A stretch of 64,000 nucleotides of DNA from Larus michahellis (lineage: Eukaryota > Chordata > Aves > Charadriiformes > Laridae), in NCBI RefSeq assembly GCF_964199755.1, contig NC_133896.1, positions 94,612,200 to 94,676,199 of the forward strand, read 5' to 3'. Positions 25,151-37,370 of the stretch are shown here, piece after piece. The first letter of the stretch is position 1, and every line of letters begins with the position of its first letter. The position numbers were made by a program, and so were the translations under genes. A model generated the notes under the pieces. It saw only the letters and a program-made list of their open reading frames with translations, was not told the origin of the DNA and searched no databases.

Positions 25151-28100
25151 TAAATGATTGAAGGCCACCAGACTTCTAGCAGGATACTTCCTGCTGTATA
25201 TGTGATACTTCATATATACCTCCACTACGGTGATATTCCCCGGACATCTGGGTTTGGCCCCTGTTTGAACTGGGATGCTGGGATAGACAGATATTCGGTC
25301 TGGCACAGTGCAACTGCTTTTACGTACATCTTCATGATCTGAAGGAAATGGCTCTTTGACTGATGGCCACTTCTTTCAAGCCTCGGTCGCTTTGGACCTG
25401 CACACAAAAGCTCTCTGTATGGTAAGTCTCCAGTGGGCCAATGTGACAAGGTAAATATGACCTTTTGGATCAAGAGGGCGGAGAGCTTGTTCTCTGGGGC
25501 AATAAGCAAAACAAATGCGGTTTTCCTGAAAGCCAAAGGGCTGGAGTCTGATGTCAGACACATAAAGGTAAATCTAAAGCAGTTCCACTGATCTCAATGG
25601 AGTTACTTAAGACTGTCACAAGAGTAACAATCCTAAGAAGGATCCTGAAATGATGATGATCATGGTACAGTAAAATGGTCAAATGCAGGATGGGGTCCTG
25701 CTGTGAATTTGGTCCCAACCTTCTTGTCCTGACATTTTTTTTTTCAGTCCTTACTTGGACAGGACTACCTGCTGAACAGGTAGGTCCTATTAGTCAAGGT
25801 CACAAGTTCTTACCTTGCTTGAATTGCCCCAAGCACACCTAAGCTCAGGAGACCTTAAATAAAATTAATCTAGCAATAAGCCCTAGATGACAACTGGAAG
25901 CGTTTAAAGGAAAAATGGACTGATGAGAGACTTAAGAGCTTAGATTCAGCCATCCTGGTCATCAAAACCTAACAAAATTTGACATACTTTATATTCAAAC
26001 TGCAGAAAGGAGAAAGAAACAAGGAAGAGGAAAAGGAAGGGGAAGTTAAGGTGATGACATAAATAGGAGTAGTGAGAACAGGAGAGTACATGAACCAGGG
26101 CGGGAATGGTCGATCATCTTCTAAGCTCATCCCATTGGGGCTTCTTATGTATTAAAGTTGTCTCAAACACACAAGCAGTTGTGGGGCCACACCATGTGTA
26201 GTTATTCAGACAATCCCAGTATAAGTAGACCAGCCTAAATTTTGTGGCCAGAAGCCACCTGAAGCATGAGCCAGGTCTTGCTGCTCAGCTAGCTGTGGAG
26301 TCTCCAAAAGTGGTTTAGGGATGCTCATCCCTGATTTCTTGGTGGGGGAACAGAGCATAAAAAAGATCCAGAGATTCAGAAGTGATCTTTAAAGGCAAAA
26401 ATCACTTTCCTGTACATAGTCATATGACTGCGTCAAAGTCTACACTCTCTAGCTCAGCCTATATCAGACAAAGCATGACTTTCAAAGAAACTATCTTTAA
26501 AAAACTGCAGAGCAACGCCCCGGCTCTCCCAGTCTGGGGCGGCCCACACAAAGCCCATCAATGCCAAAGGACTTATTGAGAAGGAACTACCAGATTTCTT
26601 GACCCATGAAGTATCTTCAGACAATGTACAAAATAAACCAGTGCAGGACTTCCCTGCTCCATTCACCCAGTAACAGTATCCAAGATTTGAACCTTACTTT
26701 GTAAAGGTGAATTTGCCTCACTTGACCGTTTCTTGAATCACTCTTAAAGCAGCTCTCAGTGGTGGGTTTACAGGGCGTGCTTGACCTACAGACACACATA
26801 ATACCTCCTCTGTATAATTTCAAGACACCCATGACTCTTGCTACCAATCGACTTACTTCTCAGTAGCACCCTAAAGGTGAAAGAACTACATGAAACAGGA
26901 TTCAGAGGACAGATTTACAAGATTGCAGAGCGCATAGTGTTACGAGGGGCCAAGGCCAGTGTCAAGTCCCATCGGTCGCACGGACATTCTAGCACCCAGC
27001 TGCTTTTTTAGCCAAAGGGTAAAACCCCCTGGTAACCTTTTTAGCCACGCAGATGGTGTCAGTAGTCTCTTAAATATTTTCCTCAGAAATAGAGATTCAG
27101 GTGAGAGCGAGCACACTATGAGCCACTGAGGCAGATCCTAGTGAGATGAATATTTTGAAGTCTCAGAATCTGAAGCCCAAGGGGCATTCACCAGCAATCT
27201 CAGAAGATGGCCCAAGGACAAAATACACGGTGAAGCTTGCACACGGCCTAAAATACAGTCTCTCTAGGGCAGGGTTAAGCCACGCTGGCAGGATGGCACA
27301 AAGAAACCTGCATTGCCTGCTAGCATAAACAAGCTGTAATAGCATTCATTGCTTTTCTACTCAGACAAACCGCATTTAATTACCGTGCGTCCAAGTTGCA
27401 GTAATCTGGATGCAGATAGATCTGAAGTAAATTGAAAGGAAATGGATTTTACGTGACAATGTAAAAAGGAAAAGCACATTAAGATAAAGATGATTAGGTG
27501 GATTGGAACAACCTTGTAAAAGATAATTGCATCCAAAACAACAGCATCTTCAGCAGGGGAATTTCTGTCAAGTGAAAGTTATACCACTGTCACACTTGGA
27601 TAACTGTCCACACCAGATTGACTCCTTCTTACTGTGCATGGTGGCTCCTTGAGCTTCTCTAAGAGTTGCAGCTTCTGGCTTGACTGACACCAGCAAAGCC
27701 ATTTCTCTCAATCTCTGAATCTCACAGCCAGTCTGGTATTTCGCCGTGTCTCACATCCTCCTGGGAGACAACATATGCTTCCCTTTTCCACCCTTTACGT
27801 GTTTAGATTGCAAACGCTCTGTCAGCAGTATAAGGACCTGACCTACCCAGCAGGATGATTCGCAGCCTACCCGATCCCTCCTTGTCTCTGAAGCTGACCA
27901 GTCCCTCCTAACTCCATTCCACCATGAGAGCTATATAAACCCTTGACTAACACAGATGCTTGTTCAGTCCCATGAGGTGACTGAGCTACTCTGGTACGCG
28001 CCTCTGGAGAAACAAGAACTGACTCTTACTGCTTGAGAGTAGTCGCGCAAGGCGTCTGTGTTTGCCCACCTGTAGTCAGCCAACTCCATAAGATGTTATT

Positions 28101-28159
28101 AGATCCATCACCAAACTAGGAGCCAGCTTTCAAACAGTTCAACATCCCAGGGTGTTTTG
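25151..28159. other. Intergenic DNA
   Basis: No gene was recognised. A possible conserved block lies at 27340-27600. The rest shows only short overlapping frames. Confidence 0.5.
27340..27600. promoter_or_regulatory. Candidate conserved noncoding element
   Basis: AT-rich sequence without repeats. It has a TAATTA core (27377-27382), a TTACGTGAC motif near 27448 and several AATTGC/GATTA-type homeodomain-like words. The texture resembles distal neural enhancers. No test of conservation was possible. Confidence 0.2.
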
Positions 28160-30201
28160 ACTCAGAGTTGTGGGTTAGCCTCTGCTTTATTCCTGGCCAC
28201 TGTGTTATGAGAGCAGAAATCCTCGCTAATTACTGAGTGGCAGTAAAATGTTGCACCCTTCAGCAAATACTCGGGAGCAGGGATCTGGATGGAGGTCACC
28301 ATCACCCACTCCTGGCGTAGATGGTACAGTATGACGTGAGTCTCCATACATGCTGGCCCACAGCTGTTCTTGCCTGCTTGTCCCAAAAACTAGTTAGTGA
28401 TACAGTTCATCATATAACAGGATCCCTGCTTGACATCCCTGCAGCAGAGAACTTTGAATAAATACCTACAAAAAGTGGAAATATCCATTTAGTCTCTGGA
28501 TTAGCTGGTCCAACAATGTCAAGTCTATTGTGTCTCAAGGTCTCTTTTGAGAGAACAACAGCACGGCTGGTAAGCAACAGAAAGTCCATGTTTTGTGGTC
28601 ATGTTATATCAACTGTCTCACCATTATTCTTGCTGTCCTTGTGTGAGGCCCTTCCAAAATGAAGGCTGCCTCACTCCAGCTCCATCTTCACTGGTGTTGT
28701 GAGAACGTGCTCCTTCTTTCTTCACTGTATGCATCTATCTGACAAGTCTATTTGACAACAGCCTTCCGTAGCGGCAGGGCTAATCCCACCATTTGCAACT
28801 TTGCCTCCTATGCATCCTTCAGGATGCATAATAGCAACTTCTGGGTCCCTGAATCACATATTGCTTGTTATATCTTGTCTTTTTTTATATATTAGAGTCC
28901 CCAGGGATTCTGAGTCCCAGCACTTTTATCGGCATTTTGCTTGTTTTCAGTTTCCTATTGACCACATGACAACCCACACCACAAGTACCGCTTTGAACTG
29001 TAACAGTGCTGAGTATCCATCTGAAACTGGCTCTGTGTCCTTCTTCAGTAAGTACTTTACCAGCCAACCCAATAGACTGGGGAGTGCAGACATTTTGGTA
29101 TCAGGTATAATGCATCCAGGAAAAAATGCTTTCATGCACATGGAATGCTCTCGATTGCTGACAGCTGTTTTTTTGTACAGGTCCTTTATACCTTTTCAGA
29201 GTCTGCAGTCTTTGCAGGATGAGTTTTTGCTTCAGAGTCTTGTTCACTTCAGCTTCCGTAAACCTCAGGAACAGCTGGTGCCCAATGCCTCCGATTCCTC
29301 ATTTTGGGCATCTCACGGTTATATTTGCCTGCCTTCTATTTTAGATAACAGGAAGATCAGCAGCAGATTCAATGTGCTGTACCTTCCTGCCATCCTCCTG
29401 TTTATAAGAGCCCATGTCTGCTGAGGAGATATCTATGCTGGGGTCCTGTTAAAGTCCAGGCTTGACATAAACAGCATCTTCCTCAATGCGTACAAATTTG
29501 ATTGCTGTCAGTCACGCCCTTGATGCTCAGTACAGACCAGCCTTTCAACCTTTGCTCTATTTTTTCTCCTTGTGGTTTCACACAGACTCGTATTTCTGTT
29601 CATATTTCATTCACGGTAACCTTACTATTCGGCTCATGGTAAACCTACTATTTCTGTTACTTCTCTCTAGATATTTGACAAGTTTCATCGGCTTCCTTGA
29701 TGCCACTGGCCTTCTGATGCCAGGATAAAACACCTTTGGCTCTTCTCTTTGATTTTTTCAGTTACTGAATATCTTTGATGTATCCCTTTGAACATATTTT
29801 TTTTTGCCTACCTGGCTGTGTTAACTTCTCTTTCAGACACATCATTTCCATCATATGAAATATATAGTTTTGCTTGTTCATCTGGAAACTCCAGCTTTTT
29901 CCAAAGTTGCTCCAAGCCACCAGTCATGTGTTCTTCCCCATATCCAAATATCACCTCTGCAGACCTGAGTATCTTTATACCACCAGCCTTGCCAGTGTTT
30001 TCCTGGGAGGGGGGGGTAAGATGTGAAATGCAGCCTGAGTATCAATCAAAGGAAGGGATGTTTCCCAGAAAGGGTGTTGAACACATGCCAACATGCACTC
30101 TGTTTTTCAAAAGCCTTGTTTGTGCCGGAAGCCTGCTGATAGATCACATTCAGGTAATATATTTGGGGATCACAAAAACTGTCTCTGATGTCCTGCAGTG
30201 A
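28160..30201 (-). pseudogene. Unidentified, broken coding-like region
   Basis: Read on the minus strand, several consecutive segments look like protein coding but are interrupted by stops and frame changes. Examples are fragments reading YYLNVIYQQASGTNKAF (near 30140), AEVIFGYGEEHMTGGLEQLW (near 29920), YKQEDGRKVQHIESAADLPV (near 29380) and FTEAEVNKTLKQKLILQRLQ (near 29240). The last piece is a 74-codon open frame ending at 28162. The composition is that of real protein, with varied residues and no repeats. The + strand 207-codon frame at 28801-29424 is probably a shadow of it. A GCCAG|GTAGGC donor-like site occurs near 29810. The family was not recognised; a decayed retroelement, a processed pseudogene or an unknown gene are all possible. 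Confidence 0.35.
28809..28830. repeat. Perfect 9-bp hairpin with 4-nt loop
   Basis: TATGCATCC and GGATGCATA are exact reverse complements, separated by TTCA. Each arm holds an ATGCAT palindrome. Confidence 0.9.
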
Positions 30202-33200
30202 AAAATATTCCCTTTAGTTTATTTGTTTCACATCAGGAACTAAAGGAAGAATTTTATCTATTTCACCTATGACAGCAAATATATCTACTCCATTGACTTT
30301 TCTCCTAGCTCAGTGAACTCCTGAAGCTGTAAGTTTATCCAGCTACACTTTTGGCCATTGGCGAAATGCAAAAGGAACTTCCCTATATATGCCTCTTAGT
30401 TGTATTCCCGCAATCCCTGCTCCATGCACTCTTTTGGGGTACCCAGCACCGAAGCAGCCCCACAAGGTTAAGCGCATTGTGAGGAAAATACAGCTCAGGG
30501 CTGCACGCTCCTTTGCTCCGTGGTGGTGGGTCATGCACAGTGGTCGTGCGTGCCAAGGATGGGCATGGGTGCAAATGAGTTTTACTCTGGTTTTCTTTGG
30601 AGGCTCACAATCTGGCCAAACTGGGACATTTTTTCAGGATATGACAGAAGTCGTATCCCCTGCAGTGGAGGCCCTTTCAAGCCAAATTTCCAGTCTCTGC
30701 TCCACAGAAGCTTTAGATCTTCTCAGAGAAAGGCACTGCGAGTCAATTTTAAACTACGGATACATCTGTTTCTTTTTCTCCAGCCTCATTCCGAGAAACT
30801 GCTTTTGAACTGCTTCAGATTAAACTCAGCTCCCCCAATCCAAACCACCAGAGACATCCGCCACGGCGGATCTCACCCTCAAGGGTTACATTTGGCTAGG
30901 TTGTAAGACGTGGGGAACAGGTTCTTGTAATGCAACCAGCCTCGTAGAAAGCGTTGTCAAAAACTGCGTTTTCTTGTTTTCTGCAAATAGCTGTTGCAGA
31001 AAGCAAATAAAGGAGCTGAAAGCAACCCCCTATTGATCTGTACCTATCTGCAATGCTAAGGGCTCTATTTCTGCCACACTCATTTTTCTGTCTCTTCAAT
31101 AAACCAGCTACTACCGTGATCCCTTCTCCTTCCAACCTCTGCATACACCCACCAGCGCATTCATCCCTAGAAATCACCTCTTGTGGTTGCCTGATGGATG
31201 AATTCAGCCGAGGCACATCCCGCTAATATATCAATAGTGCGCCGTTAGGCCGGGCTGAAGGGATCTGCTTCCAAATGATAGACAGGAGAGTGGCCGAAGC
31301 GTGCACTCCACGTGTGAGAGGGATCCCCTGTAAGAAGAGGTGTGAAGAGGAGAGGGGTTGCGCTGCTCATGCAAATTTCCTACATTAGATTAGCCCCCGG
31401 CATCGACGCACAGAAGGAGGTTGCTCCCGATTGCTAGGATTCAAAGGGAAAGGGACACAAAGGAGCAGTGCTGGCCAGTCCCATGATCCCCACACCTTTT
31501 TAAATCCCACTCTGGAGAAGAATAACTGCTGACCGCTGAAACCGAACAGCTCCTATCTGAAAGGAGCATGTACCTGCCTCTCTAGGAGTGGGAGATGCCA
31601 ACCAAGGGAGGATCTCATCCACAAGGAAACAGCTCCACCTGTGTGATTGAAACGAGACGTGAGACACTTAGAAAGATTCCTAAAGCTTACATGAGCATAA
31701 CCACTACTTGTACTCACTGCTTTTTAAATGCATTTATTTGCATTTCTATTGGCATGAACAGGTCAGCTTCAGCTTGTTCACTGTTTTTGATCTTTTTTTT
31801 CTGGCTCCCCGTCTTTAAGCCAGTGGGAGTCAGGCACCCTGGAGGTAGGCATCCACACACACGCCAATAAACTTGCTGTATTGGTAGGGGATGATGGACA
31901 CATTCGGTGGGATCTGTTGTGCGGCACTTCTGAAAATGAGGCAGAGCCACTGTCACGGCACTAGAAATCTCACTTGAAATGACTGTTTCTGAAAATCTTG
32001 TCCAGGACCAGATGTTGTGTTTTGCAGAACTCCCTCTTCTCCTCCCCAAGACTGATTCTTTTACTTTGCTGTGTTTATTGCAGCCTGGGTGCAATCAGTT
32101 CTCATGGTGAATATCCCTTTAACAGTCCCACACTGGTTACTCAGGTGCTACCTGCTCAATGGAAAAGAATCAGTGAATCTCATTTCTTCACTCGACAAAG
32201 ATTCCCCTGCCTCCCTTTCCATCGTTACATTTCTGGAAGCTCTTTTCCTCCTTTTTATTTTAGTCCTGGGTGTCCCCTGAGCTCCCTGATTGCATTTAAA
32301 ACAGACACAACGACATTATGAAGCATTAAACTAATGGCATTTGAGACCATTTTTCTCCCGTAAACCATTACGACGTCCCTGGAACGGCTGGCAGAGGGCT
32401 GAGCACCAGCGCTGCCATCCAGGGCTGCATCCCTCTCTGCCACTGGGTACCCGCTTTGGGATTCGAGGTGCCATCTCTTGTGCTGCTCTCGCTGTAACAG
32501 TCCCCGAGAAAGCTGTTTTGATCTTCAGATGAGTTGTTTGGCATGACCATAATGACAAATACATGAATGGGGGGTTAACCATGAATTGCAAAGTACCCAT
32601 CAAATCCCCAAGGTGGAGAGGAATATATCTTCCTTCACACCCTTTTGATGTATAGTTAATTACACGAATCTGGAACTGTTACCAAGTGCAAACACAGTGA
32701 AAATTGACTTTCTAAGCCATCCCTGGCCCCTCTGCATATGTCGCTCGCTCTGGCCCAATACTGCGCTCTGTCTGTACACATACATATATATGATCAGTGC
32801 TGTTTTAAACTCTTTTTTTGATAATCTAGCTTTATAAAATGTTAGAGGAATAGAACGGAATGTAGCATCCTCCAGGACTGATGCAGCTTTTTTAAAAAGA
32901 ATAAGAAGAAAAAAAAAACTTATTTTATATTGGTTGTTCTTTCTCTTGCCTGAATAAAAGCTTTAGCACAGCTTGAAAGGGTTGCATGTGCTGAAATGTA
33001 GCCCAAGGATATGTGTTATTATCCATCCCCTCTTGACCAGCAGGGTCTCGGCTCTCTCTCCCTTTCAGCCTTTTGTTTGAACAGATGGGATTGGGGAACG
33101 AAGGGAAAGAAAGGCAGTCTGTTCTCATTAACTCTCCCAGTACACAAACACAAACCTGAGCACAGGGGACCTACAGAACAGGACTGCTTCCACTCCATAC

Positions 33201-36200
33201 ACATCCACTGAGACCATATGTACCCGCACACAAAGGCAGACAGAAGACCCACATCGAGCCAGCTACTAGGCGTTTACCAAGGATGACTCCTCACCAACTA
33301 ATTAAATTTTTTTTTTTTTTCAAAAGCCCTCATAGGTCATTTCCTTTTTATTCAGCTGCACAATTTAAAAAAATAACCTTCAACTGATGTGGTGTTGAGG
33401 CTGTTTTAAAAGAAAGATTGTAATGAAATTAGCCTAAAACCTGAGCTGGGAGCATTTTTTGTGTCTTGGTCTGACATGAGCTGTGTGAAGAGGTTTCACA
33501 CTGAACCCGCCAGATCAGGGATGAGGCCCATCCAGCCCAGCTTCCTGGCAAGGGCCAAGGCTGCTTCTTCTGGAAAAGGTGCTCAAAAACCTGCTGTCAG
33601 CCACGATGGACTACTTGCGTTTGAGAACATCTCCTCACAAACTCTGCAGCCAGGATACACCATGACCCTTCAAAACTGCGTCTTTCTGTTTCCATCATGG
33701 CTCTTGCATATTTTTCCATATTTACTGATAGAGCTCTTGGGAGTGCCATTTAAACAAATATTTGACATTTTTGGAATCAGGCATGGTCGTTGGCCTCAGT
33801 GATCTCCTGTGGCAGTGAATGCCTGCACAGACAGTATGTGGGGAAACATCTCCTTCCAGCAAAGCTTGACTTCTCACTTTGGAGAAGGACAAGCAACTTC
33901 AAGCTCTGTAGCCTGGTGGCTCACCACCTTGTGACAGCTGAGCAGAGGTGACCACCCGCAGCCCGTGACAAACCCAAAGCCAGTTGGACTAGCTTGGCTT
34001 GTGAAGACGGGGAGGTGAGAAGTGTTCCTCAGCACCCCGCTGCATGCCACACATCCATCACGGGTGCAGGGCACACACAGATGGCTACCGCAGCTGGCAC
34101 ATGGCAACTCATTAAGCCACCATATCACAGCCACACACCAGGGTCAGACCATGCTTGGAGACATGGCAGAGCGGGTCATCTGCTGGATCATGGCAAGCTC
34201 CTCCAGACAGAGAGCTTCTGCACCCCTTCCCGGGTGGTGACCCTCACTGCAGTGTGGAAAGGGTTTTTCGTCAGCTCAGGTCTTGCCGCCGCCTCGTCCT
34301 TCTTCCAGGAGTTTGTGCCCACCTGCCCTCCCCAGCTCTAATGGGGTCAGGCCTGAAGGGAAGATGTACCAGGCATCTGCAGCTGCTTAACAAGGAGCCA
34401 CCACATCAGAAATGTGACGGGCACTTGGCGGCTCAGAAACAAACACCGGTGAAAACGAGTAGACTCAGGAACCAATTCCCCAAATACGGTCCTTGGTTAA
34501 AGCCCCCGACTGACCTTTGTATTTGATCGTATTTCCCCAGGAGCCTTGCTGTACCCTAACGAACATCTTATCTTTTTTAGCTGTCGGGTAACAAGGTGAG
34601 GGAAGCTCGAGAGTGGCTCTCCTCCAGCTGCAGTAGGAGTGAGCTGGAGACACGGCAGGCTCTTTCCTCAAGTGTATAGGGGAACACCCATGTATTATGT
34701 CCAGCATCAGGTAGATCTATATTTCATTACAGCCCCGGGCATTTGACATGTAGTCTCAAGAAAAGAGAGCTGTTGTTTTTTCCCCAGGTATTGCGAGCGG
34801 AGGGAACGCAAACCAGAAAATGAAGTGGTTCTCCCCGCAGGGGCTGTTTGCAGAAAGATCACAGGAGGGCCGAGGCAGAGAAGCAACAGTACCTCTGTTA
34901 TTGCCAGCAGATGAGCGGCTGGCAAGGTACCCTCTGCCGACTTTTTTTCCATGCAGGGTTGTCCATTTTGCTCAAATAAGAGCAGCAGGGGCAGATCCGA
35001 AATGCAGCCCCCTGCCCCGGCTACCCAGCCATGGACTGGCGCAGACCGAGTGAAAGGCTTTGCTCTGCAGGTGGTGGGTCCCAGTTGCACGTGAGCTATA
35101 CCATGAAGGTGGTGGCCTCCGTGTTAGGTCCATGGCAAGCCACCCCAGGCCCAACTGCACTTAATAGCTGGAGCACAGCTTGTGTCCTGAAGCAGGGCAG
35201 TCACTTCAGCGTGGTGCAGAGCACAGATAATAGACCCCGGTGGGCCCAAACCGGCAGCACAGCCCTCCTCAGGCTTCACTGTTAGTGAAGGCAGCGCAAG
35301 TAGCATGGCAAAAGGAGCCCAGGCCAGGACACATCGCTCGGTACAAGGCCATGTCCAGGAGAAACCCCCATATCTTTGCAGCACACCTCCCAGTGCTCCC
35401 AGCCCAGGACTGGGGGCTGCAACGCACCAATAGCTGCAGTTAGCAGCATTCACCCTACGGTCTGCCCGCACCTCACAAGCAATGAACGTCAGCTTTAATT
35501 GCTCGGCACTTTAGGCAGGCAACAGTCAGCAGAAGAGACCAAACCACCAACCACCATTTTCGGTAGCCTGTAAGCACAACGTTACCTCTAGGCTGACACT
35601 TTGCTCATTAGCCCATCTGCATGGCACCAGGAACAGAGAATAGATCCTGCTCTTAAAAATCCAGCCAACCAAGGAACACAGGCCCCCAAGCTTTTCAAAG
35701 CAAAACACTTGAAGTTTGGGCTCAGCAAACATGACACAGCTCAGCAGCTTTCCCTCTTCCCAGCAAGGACTGGCAGTGCTTTCAGCCAGACCATTACAAC
35801 CTGTTTACAAGGGAAGAAAAATAAAAAAAACCCTAGCAGTCCAGAAAAAAATCAAAACTCAACAGTCAGAGGGTCAGCTGAAGTCTAGGAGTATTGAGGT
35901 TCCTTAGTTTTCCTCTGTCTTTTTGGCAGAGGCAATTTACAAATTTACAAATTGCTTCCACCCCATACCAGAAAAGCAGCCTGGAATCTGATGTTTCACA
36001 TCTAACAAAAAGCCTTTGCAAAGAAACAAGATTCAGATCAATGAAAATATTTTGGTTTACCTTGAAAAAAAAAAAAAAAGCCTAAGTGACAAGCTGCTTG
36101 AAAGTGAAATATTGAAACAGAGCATTTCAATAACTTGGAGATGTTCCCCCTTTGAACTGCCTGTGGGGGGAACAGTGCCTGTGTACAATCAAAAGGAGCT

Positions 36201-36869
36201 CACAGTGCAGCTGCAGAGACAGCCGATGGCTCGGGCTCTGAGTCGTCCTCCTTCAGTTACTCTGTGTCACAGGAAGGTTGATCAAACTCCTCTCTGGGGG
36301 TATTTCCGAGATATACAGGTAAGCCTAATAAGGACAAAGTCATCCTGCTCCTGGTACCTATGCCTTTTCCCTATGCAGCTGCCACTAGCCAAGCGTGGAA
36401 ACAGGAGGCTGAAGGACAGCTCTGCGGTCCAATGAAGTTGTTCACAAAATTGCTTGTCGTGTTTTGCTCCGTCATGTACAAGAGAGTCTCTTTCAGCCCA
36501 TCCGTGCCTCAGAGCGCAGGACGGCACTGTGCTACCTGAGCCTACAGTGCCACAGGAGACATCAGCCTGTGCCAGGCTGTGTCCTGGTGCCACCAGACAG
36601 CCACTGCTTGAGCTCCATCCTTTGACACTTGCTTGGGTCGGCAGCTGTGAGCAGCTGGATGTGCCCTGCCGTACCCCAGCTCTTGCATCAATTCAGATGC
36701 CCGGAACAGAAAATGGACAAGTGCTCAGACTACCACCACCCATGGGGCTCAGAAGACCAAATTCCAAAAGCCAGCTAGTAGCGGGCATTTGAGGACTCAG
36801 GGCCAAGGATTGCTCCTGCTGGTACCTGCATGATCTGTCAATATAGATGTACCTGCTTATACCCAGCTG
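30202..36869. other. Intergenic DNA
   Basis: No gene or clear repeat family was seen. Frames are short and unidentifiable. A perfect 16-bp palindrome-like word, ATCCGCC-AC-GGCGGAT, lies at 30856-30871. An A-run sits at 36065-36079, and T/A-rich tracts near 32805 and 32910. Confidence 0.5.
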
Positions 36870-37370
36870 AAAATGATAGAGGGATTACAAGTGGAGGCCA
36901 AGCAGAGTGCCCTCATTGCAAATAATGCCATGCCCATACTGGACTACACTAGGAGGAGGGTGGCCAGCAGATCCGAAGAAGTTATTAACCCAATCTGCTC
37001 AGTGCTGGTGAGGCTGCACCTACATATTTTGTCCTGTTTGGAGTCCCCCAGTTCCAGAGGGATGTTGAAAAACTTGGAAGCATCAACTGAGATGGTGAGG
37101 GGCTTGGAGCACATAGGCTATGAGAAAAAGTTATAGGAGATGGGCTTGTACTCTGGTGAAGAGACACTACAAGATAATATAGATGCAGACTACACTTATC
37201 TCAAAGGGAGCTCCAAAGACGATGGGGCCAAACTCTCACACCGTCTGGGGAGAGGACGCAGAGAGGCTGGAGGGGGAGTTCAATGTGACAGCTCATAAAA
37301 ACAGGTGGAACCATTCAGAAGCCAGAGCCACTGCAGGCAGAACGCGACTGCCCTCTCTCCTAAATCTTCC
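36870..37370 (+). mobile_element. Degraded CR1 LINE fragment
   Basis: Segments match CR1 ORF2/3' region phrases in the correct order. These are ACTAGGAGGAGGGTGGCCAG near 36950, GTGCTGGTGAGGCTGCACCT near 37005, GGCTTGGAGCACATAGGCTA near 37100, then the 'cttatctcaaaggga' equivalent near 37195. They correspond to 'lysine-rich end of RT, then conserved untranslated region'. The copy is strongly diverged with internal losses, and the 3' limit is uncertain. Confidence 0.7.

Noticed and set aside
28801-29424. 207-codon + strand ORF as a gene
   Set aside because: It overlaps the coding-like minus-strand fragments, has no domain, and is best explained as their shadow.
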